Positions 8,400 through 17,568 are shown, numbered from the stretch's first letter. The stretch is 48,081 bases of DNA from 66-474 sp036759545 (GCA_036759545.1 DAIOUL010000011.1:1-48081); one strand, 5' to 3'. Numbers and translations: made by a program. Notes: a model not told the origin generated them from the sequence alone.

Positions 8400-11033
8400 T
8401 CATGCCCAGCGCTCGCTGAGCCACTGCGGCAGTTTGCGCAATGCCTGATCCAGCGCGGGCGAATCGGCGCCGCCGCCTTGAGCCATGTCGGCCCTGCCGC
8501 CGCCCTTGCCGCCGATCTGCGAAGCGACGTGTGCGACCACCTCTCCGGCTTTCACCTTGTCTAACGCAGAGCCGTGCACGCCGGCGATCAGTGCGACTTT
8601 GCCGTCGCTGCCGGATGCCAGCAGCACCACGCAGTCGCGCAGCTTCTGCTTGAGCGTATCGACCGCGTCGCGCAGCGCCTTCGCATCCATGCCGTCGGCG
8701 CGCGCGGCGATCAGTTTGATGCCATCGATCTCTTGCGCTTGCGAAGCAAGGTCACCGGTCGCGGCACCCGCAGCCTTGGCTTTCAATGCATCCAGTTCGC
8801 GTTCGAGTTTTCTCTGACGCTCCAGCATCTGGCGCAATTTTTCTGCGACGTCACTGGGGCTGCTGGAAAGCAACCCGGCAACTTCAGCGAGCCTGCGCTC
8901 CTCGTCATCCACCAGCGCGATCGCGCCCGCGCCGGTCACGGCCTCGATGCGGCGGATGCCCGCGGCTACGCCCGATTCGGACACGATCTTGAACAGTCCG
9001 ATGTCGCCGGTGCGAGAGACGTGGGTGCCGCCGCAGAGTTCGGTCGAGAAGCCGCCCATCCTCAGCACGCGCACACGGTCGCCGTACTTTTCGCCGAACA
9101 ACGCCATCGCGCCGAAGTCAAGCGCTTCCTGATAGCCCATCTGGTGCACTTCGGCTTCGTCGTTTTTGCGAATTTGCGCATTGACCAGGTCCTCGATACG
9201 TCGCAGTTCCTCACGCGTCACCGCCTGGAAATGCGAGAAGTCGAAGCGCAGGCGATCGGGTGCGACCAGTGAGCCTTTCTGCGTGACGTGCTCGCCCAGC
9301 ACCTGCCGCAGCGCGGAGTGCAGCAGATGCGTCGCCGAGTGATTCAATACTGTCGCCTGCCGCCGCGCGCCGTCCACGCGGGCGTGTGCGGTATCGCCTA
9401 CGCGCAATGACGCATCGCCCTTCCATTCGCCGAGATGCGCGTGGAATTGCCCACCGAGTTTTTGCGTGTCGCTGACGATGAATCTTCCCGCCGCGAGCTC
9501 CAGCGCACCGGCATCGCCGATCTGGCCGCCGGATTCGGCATAGAAAGGCGTGCGATCGAGAATCACCGAGCCGCTTTCGCCCGGTGCCAGCGATTCGACC
9601 GCGCGGCCTTCGCGCAGGATCGCGATGATTTTTCCATCCGCTTCCAGCGTCTCGTAACCGCAGAACTCGGTAGGAGCGAGCCTGCTCGCGACATCCGCGG
9701 GAATCTGGCCCTTGCTCTCGAACTTGCTGGCGCTGCGCGCGCGTTCGCGCTGATCATTCATAGCGCGCTCGAAGCCTTCCATGTCTACGCTCAGCCCGCG
9801 TTCGCGCGCGATGTCGGAGGTGAGATCCACCGGGAACCCGTAGGTGTCGTAGAGCTTGAAAGCGTCTTCGCCGGCGATGATGCGATTGTGCGCGCGCGCA
9901 GCGACATCGTCGAAGATTCGCATGCCCTGCTCCAGGGTTTCGCCGAAGCGTTGCTCTTCGGCGCGCAATGCTTCCTCGACGAACTTCTGCTTCTTCGCCA
10001 GCTCGGGGTAAGCCTCACCCATTTCCGCGACCAGCGGCGCGACCATCTTCCAGAAGAATTCGCCGCGCACGCCCAGCATGTATCCATGCCGTAGCGCACG
10101 GCGGATGATCCGGCGCAGCACGTAGCCGCGGCCTTCGTTGGATGGCAGCACGCCGTCCACGATCAGGAATGCGCAGGCGCGGATGTGATCGGCGATCACG
10201 CGCAGCGATTTGTTTTCGCAATCTTTCGTGTTCGTCAGACGCGCGGCGGCATCGATCAAATGTGCGAACAGATCGATCTCGTAATTGGAATGCACGTGCT
10301 GCAGCACCGCGGCGAGGCGCTCCAGGCCCATGCCGGTGTCCACGCACGGCGCGGGCAGCGGCGATAGCGTGCCGTCCGCCGCGCGGTCGAACTGCATGAA
10401 CACCAGATTCCAGATTTCGATGTAGCGGTCGCCATCCTCGTCTTTCGAACCCGGCGGACCGCCCGGCACATCCGGGCCGTGATCGTAGAAGATTTCCGTG
10501 CACGGGCCGCACGGGCCCGTGTCGGCCATCTGCCAGAAATTGTCGGAAGCGAACGGCGCACCCTTGTTGTCGCCGATGCGCACGATACGCTCGGGCGGCA
10601 CGCCGATCACATCTTTCCAGATCGCGTAGGACTCGTCGTCGGTGTGGTAGACCGTCACCCACAAGCGATCCGCGGGCAGCTTGAAAACTCCCGTCAACAG
10701 TTCCCATGCCCAGACGATCGCGTCCTTCTTGAAGTAATCGCCGAACGACCAGTTGCCCAGCATCTCGAAGAAGGTGTGATGGCGCGCGGTGTAGCCGACC
10801 GAATCCAGATCGTTGTGCTTGCCGCCCGCGCGCAGGCATCGTTGCACGTCCACCGCGCGCACGTAGGGCAGCTTTTCGCTGCCCAGGAATACGTTCTTGA
10901 ATTGCACCATCCCCGAGTTGGTGAACAGCAGCGTCGGATCGCTGGCCGGCACCAGCGTGGCCGAAGGCACAATGGCGTGGCCGCGGTCGCGGAAGAACTC
11001 AAGAAATGTCGAGCGTATTTCGGCGGTTTTCAT
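8400..11033 (-). CDS. alaS: Alanyl-tRNA synthetase
   Basis: Charges tRNA-Ala with alanine and edits mischarged Ser/Gly. The 877-residue protein has the class II catalytic domain at the N terminus (starting MKTAEIRSTFLEFFRDRGH), the editing-domain zinc/catalytic motifs HSATHLLH and CGGTH, and a C-terminal DHHA1-like domain with GGKGGG. The length equals that of E. coli AlaRS (876). I start it at the ATG at 11033, where family homology begins; an in-frame GTG at 11057 would add eight residues and neither has a strong ribosome site. It lies in the recA-recX-alaS-csrA order on one strand. Confidence 0.97.
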   Translation of the reverse strand: MKTAEIRSTFLEFFRDRGHAIVPSATLVPASDPTLLFTNSGMVQFKNVFLGSEKLPYVRAVDVQRCLRAGGKHNDLDSVGYTARHHTFFEMLGNWSFGDYFKKDAIVWAWELLTGVFKLPADRLWVTVYHTDDESYAIWKDVIGVPPERIVRIGDNKGAPFASDNFWQMADTGPCGPCTEIFYDHGPDVPGGPPGSKDEDGDRYIEIWNLVFMQFDRAADGTLSPLPAPCVDTGMGLERLAAVLQHVHSNYEIDLFAHLIDAAARLTNTKDCENKSLRVIADHIRACAFLIVDGVLPSNEGRGYVLRRIIRRALRHGYMLGVRGEFFWKMVAPLVAEMGEAYPELAKKQKFVEEALRAEEQRFGETLEQGMRIFDDVAARAHNRIIAGEDAFKLYDTYGFPVDLTSDIARERGLSVDMEGFERAMNDQRERARSASKFESKGQIPADVASRLAPTEFCGYETLEADGKIIAILREGRAVESLAPGESGSVILDRTPFYAESGGQIGDAGALELAAGRFIVSDTQKLGGQFHAHLGEWKGDASLRVGDTAHARVDGARRQATVLNHSATHLLHSALRQVLGEHVTQKGSLVAPDRLRFDFSHFQAVTREELRRIEDLVNAQIRKNDEAEVHQMGYQEALDFGAMALFGEKYGDRVRVLRMGGFSTELCGGTHVSRTGDIGLFKIVSESGVAAGIRRIEAVTGAGAIALVDDEERRLAEVAGLLSSSPSDVAEKLRQMLERQRKLERELDALKAKAAGAATGDLASQAQEIDGIKLIAARADGMDAKALRDAVDTLKQKLRDCVVLLASGSDGKVALIAGVHGSALDKVKAGEVVAHVASQIGGKGGGRADMAQGGGADSPALDQALRKLPQWLSERWA

Positions 11034-11084
11034 GCGGGCGATTTTGGAAACGGGCACGCTCTCGGCGACCCGTGCTCTCCGCCA

Positions 11085-11582
11085 TCAATCCGCGGCGCCC
11101 GCGTCGTCGATTTCTGCGTGCGTAACGGCCCTTACTGTGGCGGCGGAAAAGCCGCGGCGCAAGAGGAAGGCCGCGCGTTTGCCGCGTTCCGTGTGGTCTG
11201 CGGCCGGCGTGCGGCCGTACTTCTTGCGCAATTGCGCGGCGGCGAACGCGTTCCAGTCGACCTCCGCTTGATCCAGCAACGCGCGAATCGCCGCTTCGGT
11301 CAGTCCGTGCGAGCGTAGTTCCGCACGGATGCGCGCTGGCCCGTAGCCCTGCGAAACGCGCGCACGCAGGATCATCTCGCCGAAACGGCCGTCGTCCTGA
11401 TATTCCTGCTCACCAAGGCGCTTGATCGCCTTGCCGGCCTCCGCTTCGTCGTAGCCGCCATGCTCCAATCGCACGCGCAGCTCGCGTTGCGAATGCTCGC
11501 GGCGCGCGAGCATGGACAAACCGCGATCGTAGGCGCTGCGCTCGTCGCGCTGTTTCTTTTCATCCTTGCCGAAACGACGCAT
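11085..11582 (-). CDS. recX: Regulatory protein RecX
   Basis: Binds RecA filaments and limits their extension. The 165-residue protein is made of three-helix RecX repeats: LARREHSQRELRVRLE (about 26-41), the segment around GYGPARIRAELRSHG (about 79-93), and a last repeat GKRAAFLLRRGFSAATVRAV. It starts 12 bases after the recA stop, so co-transcription with recA is expected. Confidence 0.95.
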   Translation of the reverse strand: MRRFGKDEKKQRDERSAYDRGLSMLARREHSQRELRVRLEHGGYDEAEAGKAIKRLGEQEYQDDGRFGEMILRARVSQGYGPARIRAELRSHGLTEAAIRALLDQAEVDWNAFAAAQLRKKYGRTPAADHTERGKRAAFLLRRGFSAATVRAVTHAEIDDAGAAD

Positions 11583-11594
11583 GGACGCCTGGAG

Positions 11595-12638
11595 TTACGC
11601 CTCTACTTGCTCTGCATCCTCGGTCGCGACCACGCCACCGCCGTTGCGCACGGCAGTCAGCAACTTGGCGCGCAAGGCTTCGTCCAGTTCCTTGGCGACG
11701 CTCGGGTTGTCCTTGAAATATTGGCGGGCGTTCTCCTTGCCCTGCCCGATGCGCTCCCCGCCGTAGCTGTACCAGGCGCCGGACTTTTCGACCAGGTTGT
11801 TGTTGACGCCCAGCTCGATCAGCTCGCCTTCGTAGGACGTGCCCTCGCCATAGAGGATCTCGAATTCGGCCTGCCGGAACGGCGGCGCGACCTTGTTCTT
11901 CACCACTTTTACGCGCGTCTCCGAGCCAATCACTTCCTCGCCCTTCTTGACCGCGCCGATGCGGCGGATGTCCAGGCGCACCGAGGCATAGAACTTCAGC
12001 GCGTTACCGCCGGTGGTGGTTTCCGGGTTGCCGAACATCACGCCGATCTTCATTCGAATCTGGTTGATGAAGATCACCAAAGTGTTTGATCGCTTGATGT
12101 TTGCGGTCAGCTTGCGCAAGGCCTGGCTCATCAGGCGCGCGTGCAGACCGACGTGGCTGTCGCCCATCTCGCCTTCGATTTCGGCCTTGGGCGTGAGCGC
12201 CGCCACCGAGTCCACCACCACCACGTCCACCGCGTTGGAGCGCACCAGCATGTCGGCGATTTCGAGCGCCTGCTCGCCGGTGTCGGGCTGCGACACCAGT
12301 AGATCATCGACGTTCACGCCCAGCTTTTCGGCGTAACCCGGATCGAGCGCGTGTTCGGCATCCACGAACGCGGCGGTGCCTCCGTTGCGCTGGCAATTGG
12401 CGATCACCTGCAGGGTCAACGTGGTCTTGCCCGAGGATTCCGGCCCGTAGATTTCCACCACGCGGCCCCTCGGCAGGCCGCCAATGCCGAGTGCGACGTC
12501 CAACCCGAGCGAGCCGGTGGAAACAACATCCACCGTTTCCGCGCTGCGATCGCCCATGCGCATCACCGCACCCTTGCCGAACTGCTTTTCGATCTGGCTC
12601 AGCGCGGAAGCGAGCGCGCGGCGCTTGTTGTCGTCCAT
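11595..12638 (-). CDS. recA: Recombinase RecA
   Basis: The ATP-dependent strand-exchange protein of homologous recombination and co-protease for LexA. The 347-residue protein starts MDDNKRRALASALSQIEKQF and carries Walker A GPESSGKTT, the catalytic/L1 region around MGDSHVGLHARLMSQALRKL, and the L2 region FGNPETTTGG. The start ATG at 12638 is preceded by GAGGA; the open frame extends 61 codons further but without homology. Its upstream region is shared divergently with a fluoride-riboswitch operon, and I found no recognisable LexA operator there. Confidence 0.98.
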   Translation of the reverse strand: MDDNKRRALASALSQIEKQFGKGAVMRMGDRSAETVDVVSTGSLGLDVALGIGGLPRGRVVEIYGPESSGKTTLTLQVIANCQRNGGTAAFVDAEHALDPGYAEKLGVNVDDLLVSQPDTGEQALEIADMLVRSNAVDVVVVDSVAALTPKAEIEGEMGDSHVGLHARLMSQALRKLTANIKRSNTLVIFINQIRMKIGVMFGNPETTTGGNALKFYASVRLDIRRIGAVKKGEEVIGSETRVKVVKNKVAPPFRQAEFEILYGEGTSYEGELIELGVNNNLVEKSGAWYSYGGERIGQGKENARQYFKDNPSVAKELDEALRAKLLTAVRNGGGVVATEDAEQVEA

Positions 12639-12898
12639 TGCGAAGTCCTCTGAAGTTTCTGGCTGGCGGCGAGTGTGTTGGGTGACGATCTCATCGATTG
12701 CGACGGTCAATGAAACATTTGAGAGCGGATTGAGCCGCACCGCGAAGCGGATGTCGGCTTCAATGAGCCCACCGTCCCGGGAACCGATTATTCCACAGCA
12801 CGAGCCACGGCAAAGCGGCATTTGTCGCCGGAAGATGTCAGGCGTTTCCGATCACTCAGTTCGATGCACCGGCGATTGCTCACAGTTTCGCTCGCCGC
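12639..12898. other. recA upstream region
   Basis: About 260 bases with no gene. It contains the recA leader and a weak promoter candidate (below). I searched by eye for the CTGT-N8-ACAG and TTAG-N6-TACTA style LexA operators and saw neither. Confidence 0.5.
12787..12813 (-). promoter_or_regulatory. Possible recA promoter
   Basis: On the minus strand TTGCCG (12808-12813) and AATAAT (12787-12792) are 15 bases apart, or 16 if the -35 is read as TTTGCC. The -10 matches five of six bases but the spacing is short, and the leader would be about 140 bases. Confidence 0.3.
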
Positions 12899-12928
12899 TT
12901 GAGAATGGCCGCCTTCGTACGCTAACAT
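12899..12928 (+). promoter_or_regulatory. Promoter of the fluoride-responsive operon
   Basis: TTGAGA (12899-12904) and TAACAT (12923-12928) with an 18-base spacer place the transcription start near 12935, a few bases before the riboswitch aptamer. That position fits a riboswitch at the extreme 5' end of the transcript. Confidence 0.55.
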
Positions 12929-12944
12929 CGTGCGAACAGATGAA

Positions 12945-12993
12945 GGGAGATGGCATTCCTCCCCGAACCGCCGCAAGGCTGATGATGCCTACC
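12945..12993 (+). ncRNA. Fluoride riboswitch (crcB motif)
   Basis: The stretch has the complete crcB-motif signature: GGAGATGGCATTCCTCC (12946-12962), the pseudoknot-forming AACCGCC (12966-12972), and CTGATGATGCCTACC at the 3' side. These are the conserved blocks of the known aptamer that binds fluoride through magnesium ions. It lies about 90 bases before the start of the fluoride exporter gene, so fluoride binding should raise expression of crcB and the DUF190 gene. Confidence 0.96.
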
Positions 12994-13085
12994 AACCGGG
13001 CAACCCGGTGCGTGTAGACGTCGCCAGCAATGACGACTTGCCTTGCGCGCGCATGCGGTTCCCGAAAGGAGATCGAGGAACCGAC

Positions 13086-13475
13086 ATGCTTTATTCCTTT
13101 TTCGCGATCGGCTGTGGCGCCTTTTTGGGTGCGTGCCTGCGCTACGTGCTGGGTTTGGCTTTGAACCCGGTTTTTCCGACCATTCCGCTGGGCACGCTCG
13201 CATCCAATCTGTTGGGCGGCTTGATCATGGGCGTGGCGATGGGCGCGTTCGCGCAGTTCCAGACGCTGTCGCCGGAAATGCGGCTGTTCGTCACCGCCGG
13301 CTTCCTCGGCGGCCTGACCACCTTCTCAACTTTTTCCGCGGAAACCGTGACGCTGTTGCTGCGTGCGGAATACGCCTGGGCGCTGGCGATCATCGGATTG
13401 CACCTGATCGGCTCGCTGGCGATGACGCTGCTCGGTTTCGTTTCGATCCACGCACTCGCGAGGGCCTGGGCATGA
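13086..13475 (+). CDS. crcB: Fluoride channel CrcB/Fluc
   Basis: A small inner membrane channel that dimerises in dual topology and lets fluoride out of the cell. The 129-residue protein has four hydrophobic helices, with the family signatures GCGAFLGACLRY (about 9-20), PLGTLASNLLGG (the conserved Asn of the pore), and GFLGGLTTFSTFSAE (the FST/Phe-box loop). The ATG at 13086 has GAGGAA 7 bases upstream. It sits directly under a fluoride riboswitch, which fixes its function, and its stop overlaps the next start as ATGA. Confidence 0.97.
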   Translation: MLYSFFAIGCGAFLGACLRYVLGLALNPVFPTIPLGTLASNLLGGLIMGVAMGAFAQFQTLSPEMRLFVTAGFLGGLTTFSTFSAETVTLLLRAEYAWALAIIGLHLIGSLAMTLLGFVSIHALARAWA

Positions 13476-13834
13476 TCACGCGGACACAAGGCGTTTACCT
13501 GCGCTTCTTCGTGCACGAGAACCGCCGTCATCACGGAATTCTCCTTTACGAATGGCTGCTCGAACAGGCGAAGAAACTCGGCATCCACGGCGGCACCGCT
13601 TTTCGTTCGATTGCCGGCTTCGGCCGGCACGGCGTGTTGCGCGAACAGCATTTCTTCGAACTGGCCGGCGATCTGACCGTGCGGGTTGACTTTGTGATTA
13701 CCTTCGAGGAAGCCGATCGCCTGCTGAAACTGATCGAAACCGAAAACCTCTCGCTGTTCTTCGCCGAACTGCCGGCGGAGTTCGGCCTGGCCGGCGGTGC
13801 AGTCACGCAGGACAAGCTGGACAAGTTGCCGTGA
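13472..13834 (+). CDS. DUF190 family (PII-like) protein
   Basis: A 120-residue soluble protein of the DUF190 family (PF02641), whose members have a PII-like ferredoxin fold. Typical features are YLRFFVHENRRHHGILLYEW at the N terminus and the GIHGGTAFRSIAGFGRHG block, the conserved T-loop-like region. The ATG at 13472 overlaps the crcB stop (ATGA), so it is co-translated with the fluoride channel and shares the riboswitch. The crcB-DUF190 pairing recurs in bacteria; a role in fluoride response or channel control is inferred from linkage, not shown. Confidence 0.9.
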   Translation: MITRTQGVYLRFFVHENRRHHGILLYEWLLEQAKKLGIHGGTAFRSIAGFGRHGVLREQHFFELAGDLTVRVDFVITFEEADRLLKLIETENLSLFFAELPAEFGLAGGAVTQDKLDKLP

Positions 13835-14008
13835 CCGACGTCCGCGTGCTTTATATTTGACGCGTCACATCGACGGCGAGGCGCAGTACGCTTGTCCAAT
13901 CGCGGCGGTAGTCGCGAGCGCGGTAATAATCGACGCCTTCTCGATGCACGGGCATCTGCTGCCGAAGGGCGAGGTCATCGAAACCACCTCCGGAACGGAG
14001 CCGCAACC

Positions 14009-14137
14009 ATGATCCCGCGCATCCTACTGGTCATCACTGGTCATATCGGCAAGAGCGCGACCAAGCGTTGGCTGGTTGGTTCGGTGTCGCGGCAGGTGAG
14101 CGATCATGCGCGCCGCTCGATGACGGTAGTGCGCTGA
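14009..14137 (+). pseudogene. C-terminal remnant of a UspA-type universal stress protein
   Basis: Forty-two codons read with the C-terminal signature of UspA proteins: VITGHIGKSATKRWLVGSVS followed by a segment ending in SMTVVR, equivalent to the GxxGxxxxxxxGS nucleotide-binding loop and last beta strand. Everything needed for a full domain (about 140 residues) is missing upstream in this frame, and the 13835-14008 stretch before it shows no clear Usp sequence. It abuts the MFS gene directly (TGA then ATG), so it may once have been the first gene of that operon. Translation as a short peptide from the ATG at 14009 cannot be excluded. Confidence 0.65.
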
Positions 14138-15319
14138 ATGGCAGCCATTCCGCGCAAGGACGCAGCGCGCAGCGGATTGGGCTTCGTCGTCCTGATTGGC
14201 GTCGTCAGCCTGTTCGCCGACATGACCTACGAAGGCTCGCGTTCGATTACCGGACCATTCCTCGGCACGCTGGGCGCGACAGGTTTCATCGTCGCGGTGA
14301 TCGCGGGCGCGGGCGAACTGCTTGGATACGTGCTGCGCTTCGGCACCGGCCTGCTGGCCGACCGCACCGGCCGCTATTGGGCGATCACCCTCGTCGGTTA
14401 CGCGGTCAATCTCTTCGCCGTGCCGGCGCTGGCGCTGGCCGGCAACTGGCCGGTCGCGGCGGGGCTGATCATCCTGGAACGCAGCGGCAAGGCCCTGCGC
14501 ACGCCCGCACGCGACGCGATGCTCTCGCACGCGGCCAAAGACATGGGCGGCGCAGGCTGGGCCTTCGGCCTGCACGAAGCGCTCGATTCCACCGGCGCGG
14601 TGCTCGGCCCGCTGATCGCTTCTCTGGTTTTGTTTCTGCACGGCGGCTATCGGCATGCGTTCGCGTGGTTGCTGCTGCCGGCGATCGCAGCAATGGCGAC
14701 ATTGTTGATTGCGCGCGCGCGCTACCCGCAGCCGCAGGAAATGGACGCACACGCGGCGATTCCGCCGCAGGATCCGAACGCGGTTCGCGAACTGAGAATT
14801 TTCCTGATCGCAACCGCGCTGATCGCCGCCGGCTATGCCGATTTCGCGCTGATCGCCTTCCACTTCAGCACCGATCACGTATTGCCGAATGATGCGATTC
14901 CGATCTTGTATTCGCTCGCCAGCCTTGCCGGCGGAGGCGCGGCATTGATTCTCGGCAAACTGTTCGATCGCCGAGGCTTGAGCGTTCTGTTGTGGACGAC
15001 GATCATTCCCGCGCTGTACGCGCCACTGGTGTTCCTGGGTGGACAATGGGCCGCGGTAGCCGGCATGGCCTTGTGGGGTGCGGGTTTCGGCGCGCACGAT
15101 TCGCTGTTGCGCGCGGCGGTCGCGCAGCGCATTCCACGAGAAAAGCGCGCCACCGTGATGGGCGTGTTCAATGCCATCTACGGTCTGGCCTGGTTCGGCG
15201 GCAGCGCGGTGCTCGGCGTGTTGTACGATGTGAGGCCGCTCTACGCGGTGGTCGCGGCGCTGGCCTTACAATGTGCAGCTTGCCCAATTCTCTGGCGGTT
15301 GCGCATCAAAACAACTTGA
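14138..15319 (+). CDS. Major facilitator superfamily transporter
   Basis: An inner membrane transporter of 393 residues with about twelve hydrophobic segments. The MFS signature loop between helices 2 and 3 is recognisable (GTGLLADRTGRYW, about 69-81), and a related loop occurs in the second half (LGKLFDRRGLS). The substrate cannot be read from sequence. It starts right after the UspA remnant. No partner genes suggest a drug or sugar specificity. Confidence 0.85.
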   Translation: MAAIPRKDAARSGLGFVVLIGVVSLFADMTYEGSRSITGPFLGTLGATGFIVAVIAGAGELLGYVLRFGTGLLADRTGRYWAITLVGYAVNLFAVPALALAGNWPVAAGLIILERSGKALRTPARDAMLSHAAKDMGGAGWAFGLHEALDSTGAVLGPLIASLVLFLHGGYRHAFAWLLLPAIAAMATLLIARARYPQPQEMDAHAAIPPQDPNAVRELRIFLIATALIAAGYADFALIAFHFSTDHVLPNDAIPILYSLASLAGGGAALILGKLFDRRGLSVLLWTTIIPALYAPLVFLGGQWAAVAGMALWGAGFGAHDSLLRAAVAQRIPREKRATVMGVFNAIYGLAWFGGSAVLGVLYDVRPLYAVVAALALQCAACPILWRLRIKTT

Positions 15320-15424
15320 TTGCTGACATTGAAAAGTGCGGCCATGGATGGCCGCTTTCACGCGCAGGGATGCGCATGAAGACGCCTGTCCACTGCTCTA
15401 CGGATTGCGCAAAGGAAACCACGG

Positions 15425-16612
15425 ATGAACGATCTCTCTGGAGATTTTTCGAAACCGGGCACGGTTTCGAACGGCGAATCGAGCGGGCATCATGGCTCGC
15501 GCCTGCGCGAACGCGCCGAACACCTGCTCGCCCTCGCGGACGTGAAAGTGGATGGCGGCCGTCCCTGGGACCTGCGCGTGCATGACGAACACGTGTTCGC
15601 ACGCGCCTTCGCCCACGGCTCGCTGGGTCTGGGCGAGGCCTACATGGACGGCTGGTGGGACGCCGACGATCTGGATGGCTTCTTCTTCCGCGTGCTGGAC
15701 GCGCATCTCGACGAGCATCTGAAGAATTTCGATACGCTGCGGGCGCACCTGCGCGCGCGCTTCATCAACCTGCAGCGCGGCCGGCGCGCGTTCAAGATCG
15801 GCAAGGCGCACTACGACCTCGGCAACGATTTGTTCTCCGCGATGCTCGGCAAGCGGCTGGTGTATTCCTGCGGCTACTGGGCGCAGGCGAACAATCTGGA
15901 TGACGCGCAGGCCGCCAAGCTCGATCTGGTCTGCCGCAAGCTGCAACTGAAACCCGGCATGCGCGTGCTGGACATCGGCTGCGGCTGGGGCGAAGCGCTG
16001 AAATATGCCGCGGAGAATTACGGTGTTTCCGGCGTCGGCGTCACCGTGTCGGAACAACAGGCGCAATTCGCGCGCAAGTTGTGCAAAGGATTACCCATCG
16101 AAATCCGCCTGCAGGATTACCGCGAGCTGGACGAAAAATTCGACGCGGTATATTCGATCGGCATGTTCGAACACGTCGGCTGGAAGAATTACCGCACTTA
16201 TTTCGAAGTCTGCCGCCGCTGCGTAAAAGAAGACGGCCTGAATCTCCTCCACTGCATTGGCGTCAACAGCGAGCCCAGCCGGCCCGATCCCTGGATCGAG
16301 AAATACATTTTCCCGAACTCCATGGTACCGGCGGCGTCGCAAGTCGCGCCCGCGCTGGAAGGGCTGTTCGTGGTCGAGGACTGGCACAATTTCGGCGCCG
16401 ACTACGACAAGACGCTGATGGCCTGGCGCGCCAATTTCGACGCGGCCTGGCCGGAGCTTGCGAAGAACTCGCGCTACGACGAACGCTTCCGCCGGATGTG
16501 GCGTTATTACTTGTCCGCTTCCGCTGCAACCTTCCGCGCGCGCCGCGACCAGCTCTGGCAACTCACGATGAGCCCGCGCGGCGTCCGGGGCGGCTACCGC
16601 GTACCGCGGTAA
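15425..16612 (+). CDS. cfa: Cyclopropane-fatty-acyl-phospholipid synthase
   Basis: Uses S-adenosylmethionine to turn cis double bonds of membrane phospholipid acyl chains into cyclopropane rings. The 395-residue protein has an N-terminal lipid-binding domain and a C-terminal methyltransferase fold with motif I VLDIGCGWGEA (about 180-190), preceded by the family block HYDLGNDLFSAML and followed by YSIGMFEHVGWKNY, a strongly conserved CFA signature. AAAGGAAA lies just before the ATG at 15425. The leader of about 100 bases contains nothing I recognise. Confidence 0.96.
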   Translation: MNDLSGDFSKPGTVSNGESSGHHGSRLRERAEHLLALADVKVDGGRPWDLRVHDEHVFARAFAHGSLGLGEAYMDGWWDADDLDGFFFRVLDAHLDEHLKNFDTLRAHLRARFINLQRGRRAFKIGKAHYDLGNDLFSAMLGKRLVYSCGYWAQANNLDDAQAAKLDLVCRKLQLKPGMRVLDIGCGWGEALKYAAENYGVSGVGVTVSEQQAQFARKLCKGLPIEIRLQDYRELDEKFDAVYSIGMFEHVGWKNYRTYFEVCRRCVKEDGLNLLHCIGVNSEPSRPDPWIEKYIFPNSMVPAASQVAPALEGLFVVEDWHNFGADYDKTLMAWRANFDAAWPELAKNSRYDERFRRMWRYYLSASAATFRARRDQLWQLTMSPRGVRGGYRVPR

Positions 16613-16690
16613 CGCAACGCTCGATCTGCCACAGGCTGCACGTCAGCGTGCATTCCAATAGGATGCACGGGCCAATCGGCCGCATCCCGG

Positions 16691-17560
16691 ATGGACATGA
16701 AACATCGGTGGTTTTCGCTCATCGCACTCGCGTTGCTACTCGTCGCCGCTTCGGCCTGCGCCGATCCCGCGCTCTGGAAGATCCAGCGCGGCGGTTCAAC
16801 CGTGTACCTGTTCGGCACGGTGCATGTGTTGCCGAACGACACGCAATGGCACTACGCCGCGCTCGACGATGCGCTGAAGGCCAGCAACGTGCTCTACGTC
16901 GAACTAGTTGATGACGATCAGGCTACGATGCAGCCGCTGGTGATGCAGTACGGCATCGATGCGGCGCATCCGCTTTCCAGCGAATTGGGTCCCGCCGATG
17001 AGGCGCGCGTGGCCGCGGCCGCGCAGACCGCCGGCTTGCAACCGCAGGCTATGGACGTAATGAAGCCCTGGCTCGCGGCGCTGACGCTCACCGTCGCGCC
17101 GATCATCAAGGCAGGATTCGATCCGGAATCGGGCGTGGACAAGCAACTGCGCCACGAGTTTGCCGCGTCCGGAAAACCGGTACGCGGGCTGGAAACCGCC
17201 GAGCAGCAGATACGCTACTTCGCCGATCAACCGCAGCCGGTGGAAATCTCGCTGCTGCGCAGCACGCTGGACGACTACGACAAAGCGGCCACTGAGTTGA
17301 AAGAACTGGTGCAGGACTGGCAGCGCGGCGACGTGGACGCGATCGCGGCACTGGAGAGCTCCGACATGCGAGAAAAGTATCCAGTGCTCTACAAGACTTT
17401 GTTGGTCGAACGGAACCAGCGCTGGGCACAGCAGATCGCGCAAATGCTGGATCAACATCAAACCGTGTTCATCGCCGTCGGCGCGGCGCATCTGGCCGGG
17501 CCGGACGGAGTACAGAACCAGCTGCGGAAACTCGGCATTTCCGCGATTCGCGTGCACTGA
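16691..17560 (+). CDS. TraB/GumN family protein
   Basis: A secreted or envelope-anchored protein of 289 residues in the TraB/GumN (Tiki-like) family, some members of which are metalloproteases. A signal segment spans about residues 7-24 and ends at ASACADP, so cleavage by signal peptidase I after ACA, or lipidation at Cys 23, are both possible. Family motifs are YLFGTVHVLPND (about 38-49, the GTxH metal site) and the C-terminal VGAAHLAGPDG (GxxH). It lies 8 bases before parC and is probably co-transcribed with it. Substrate unknown. Confidence 0.85.
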   Translation: MDMKHRWFSLIALALLLVAASACADPALWKIQRGGSTVYLFGTVHVLPNDTQWHYAALDDALKASNVLYVELVDDDQATMQPLVMQYGIDAAHPLSSELGPADEARVAAAAQTAGLQPQAMDVMKPWLAALTLTVAPIIKAGFDPESGVDKQLRHEFAASGKPVRGLETAEQQIRYFADQPQPVEISLLRSTLDDYDKAATELKELVQDWQRGDVDAIAALESSDMREKYPVLYKTLLVERNQRWAQQIAQMLDQHQTVFIAVGAAHLAGPDGVQNQLRKLGISAIRVH

Positions 17561-17568
17561 ATCAAGAC

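Noticed and set aside
13043..13834. A 263-codon frame running through crcB into the DUF190 gene
   Set aside because: Only the part from 13472 is coding in this frame; the upstream part is an out-of-frame reading of crcB.
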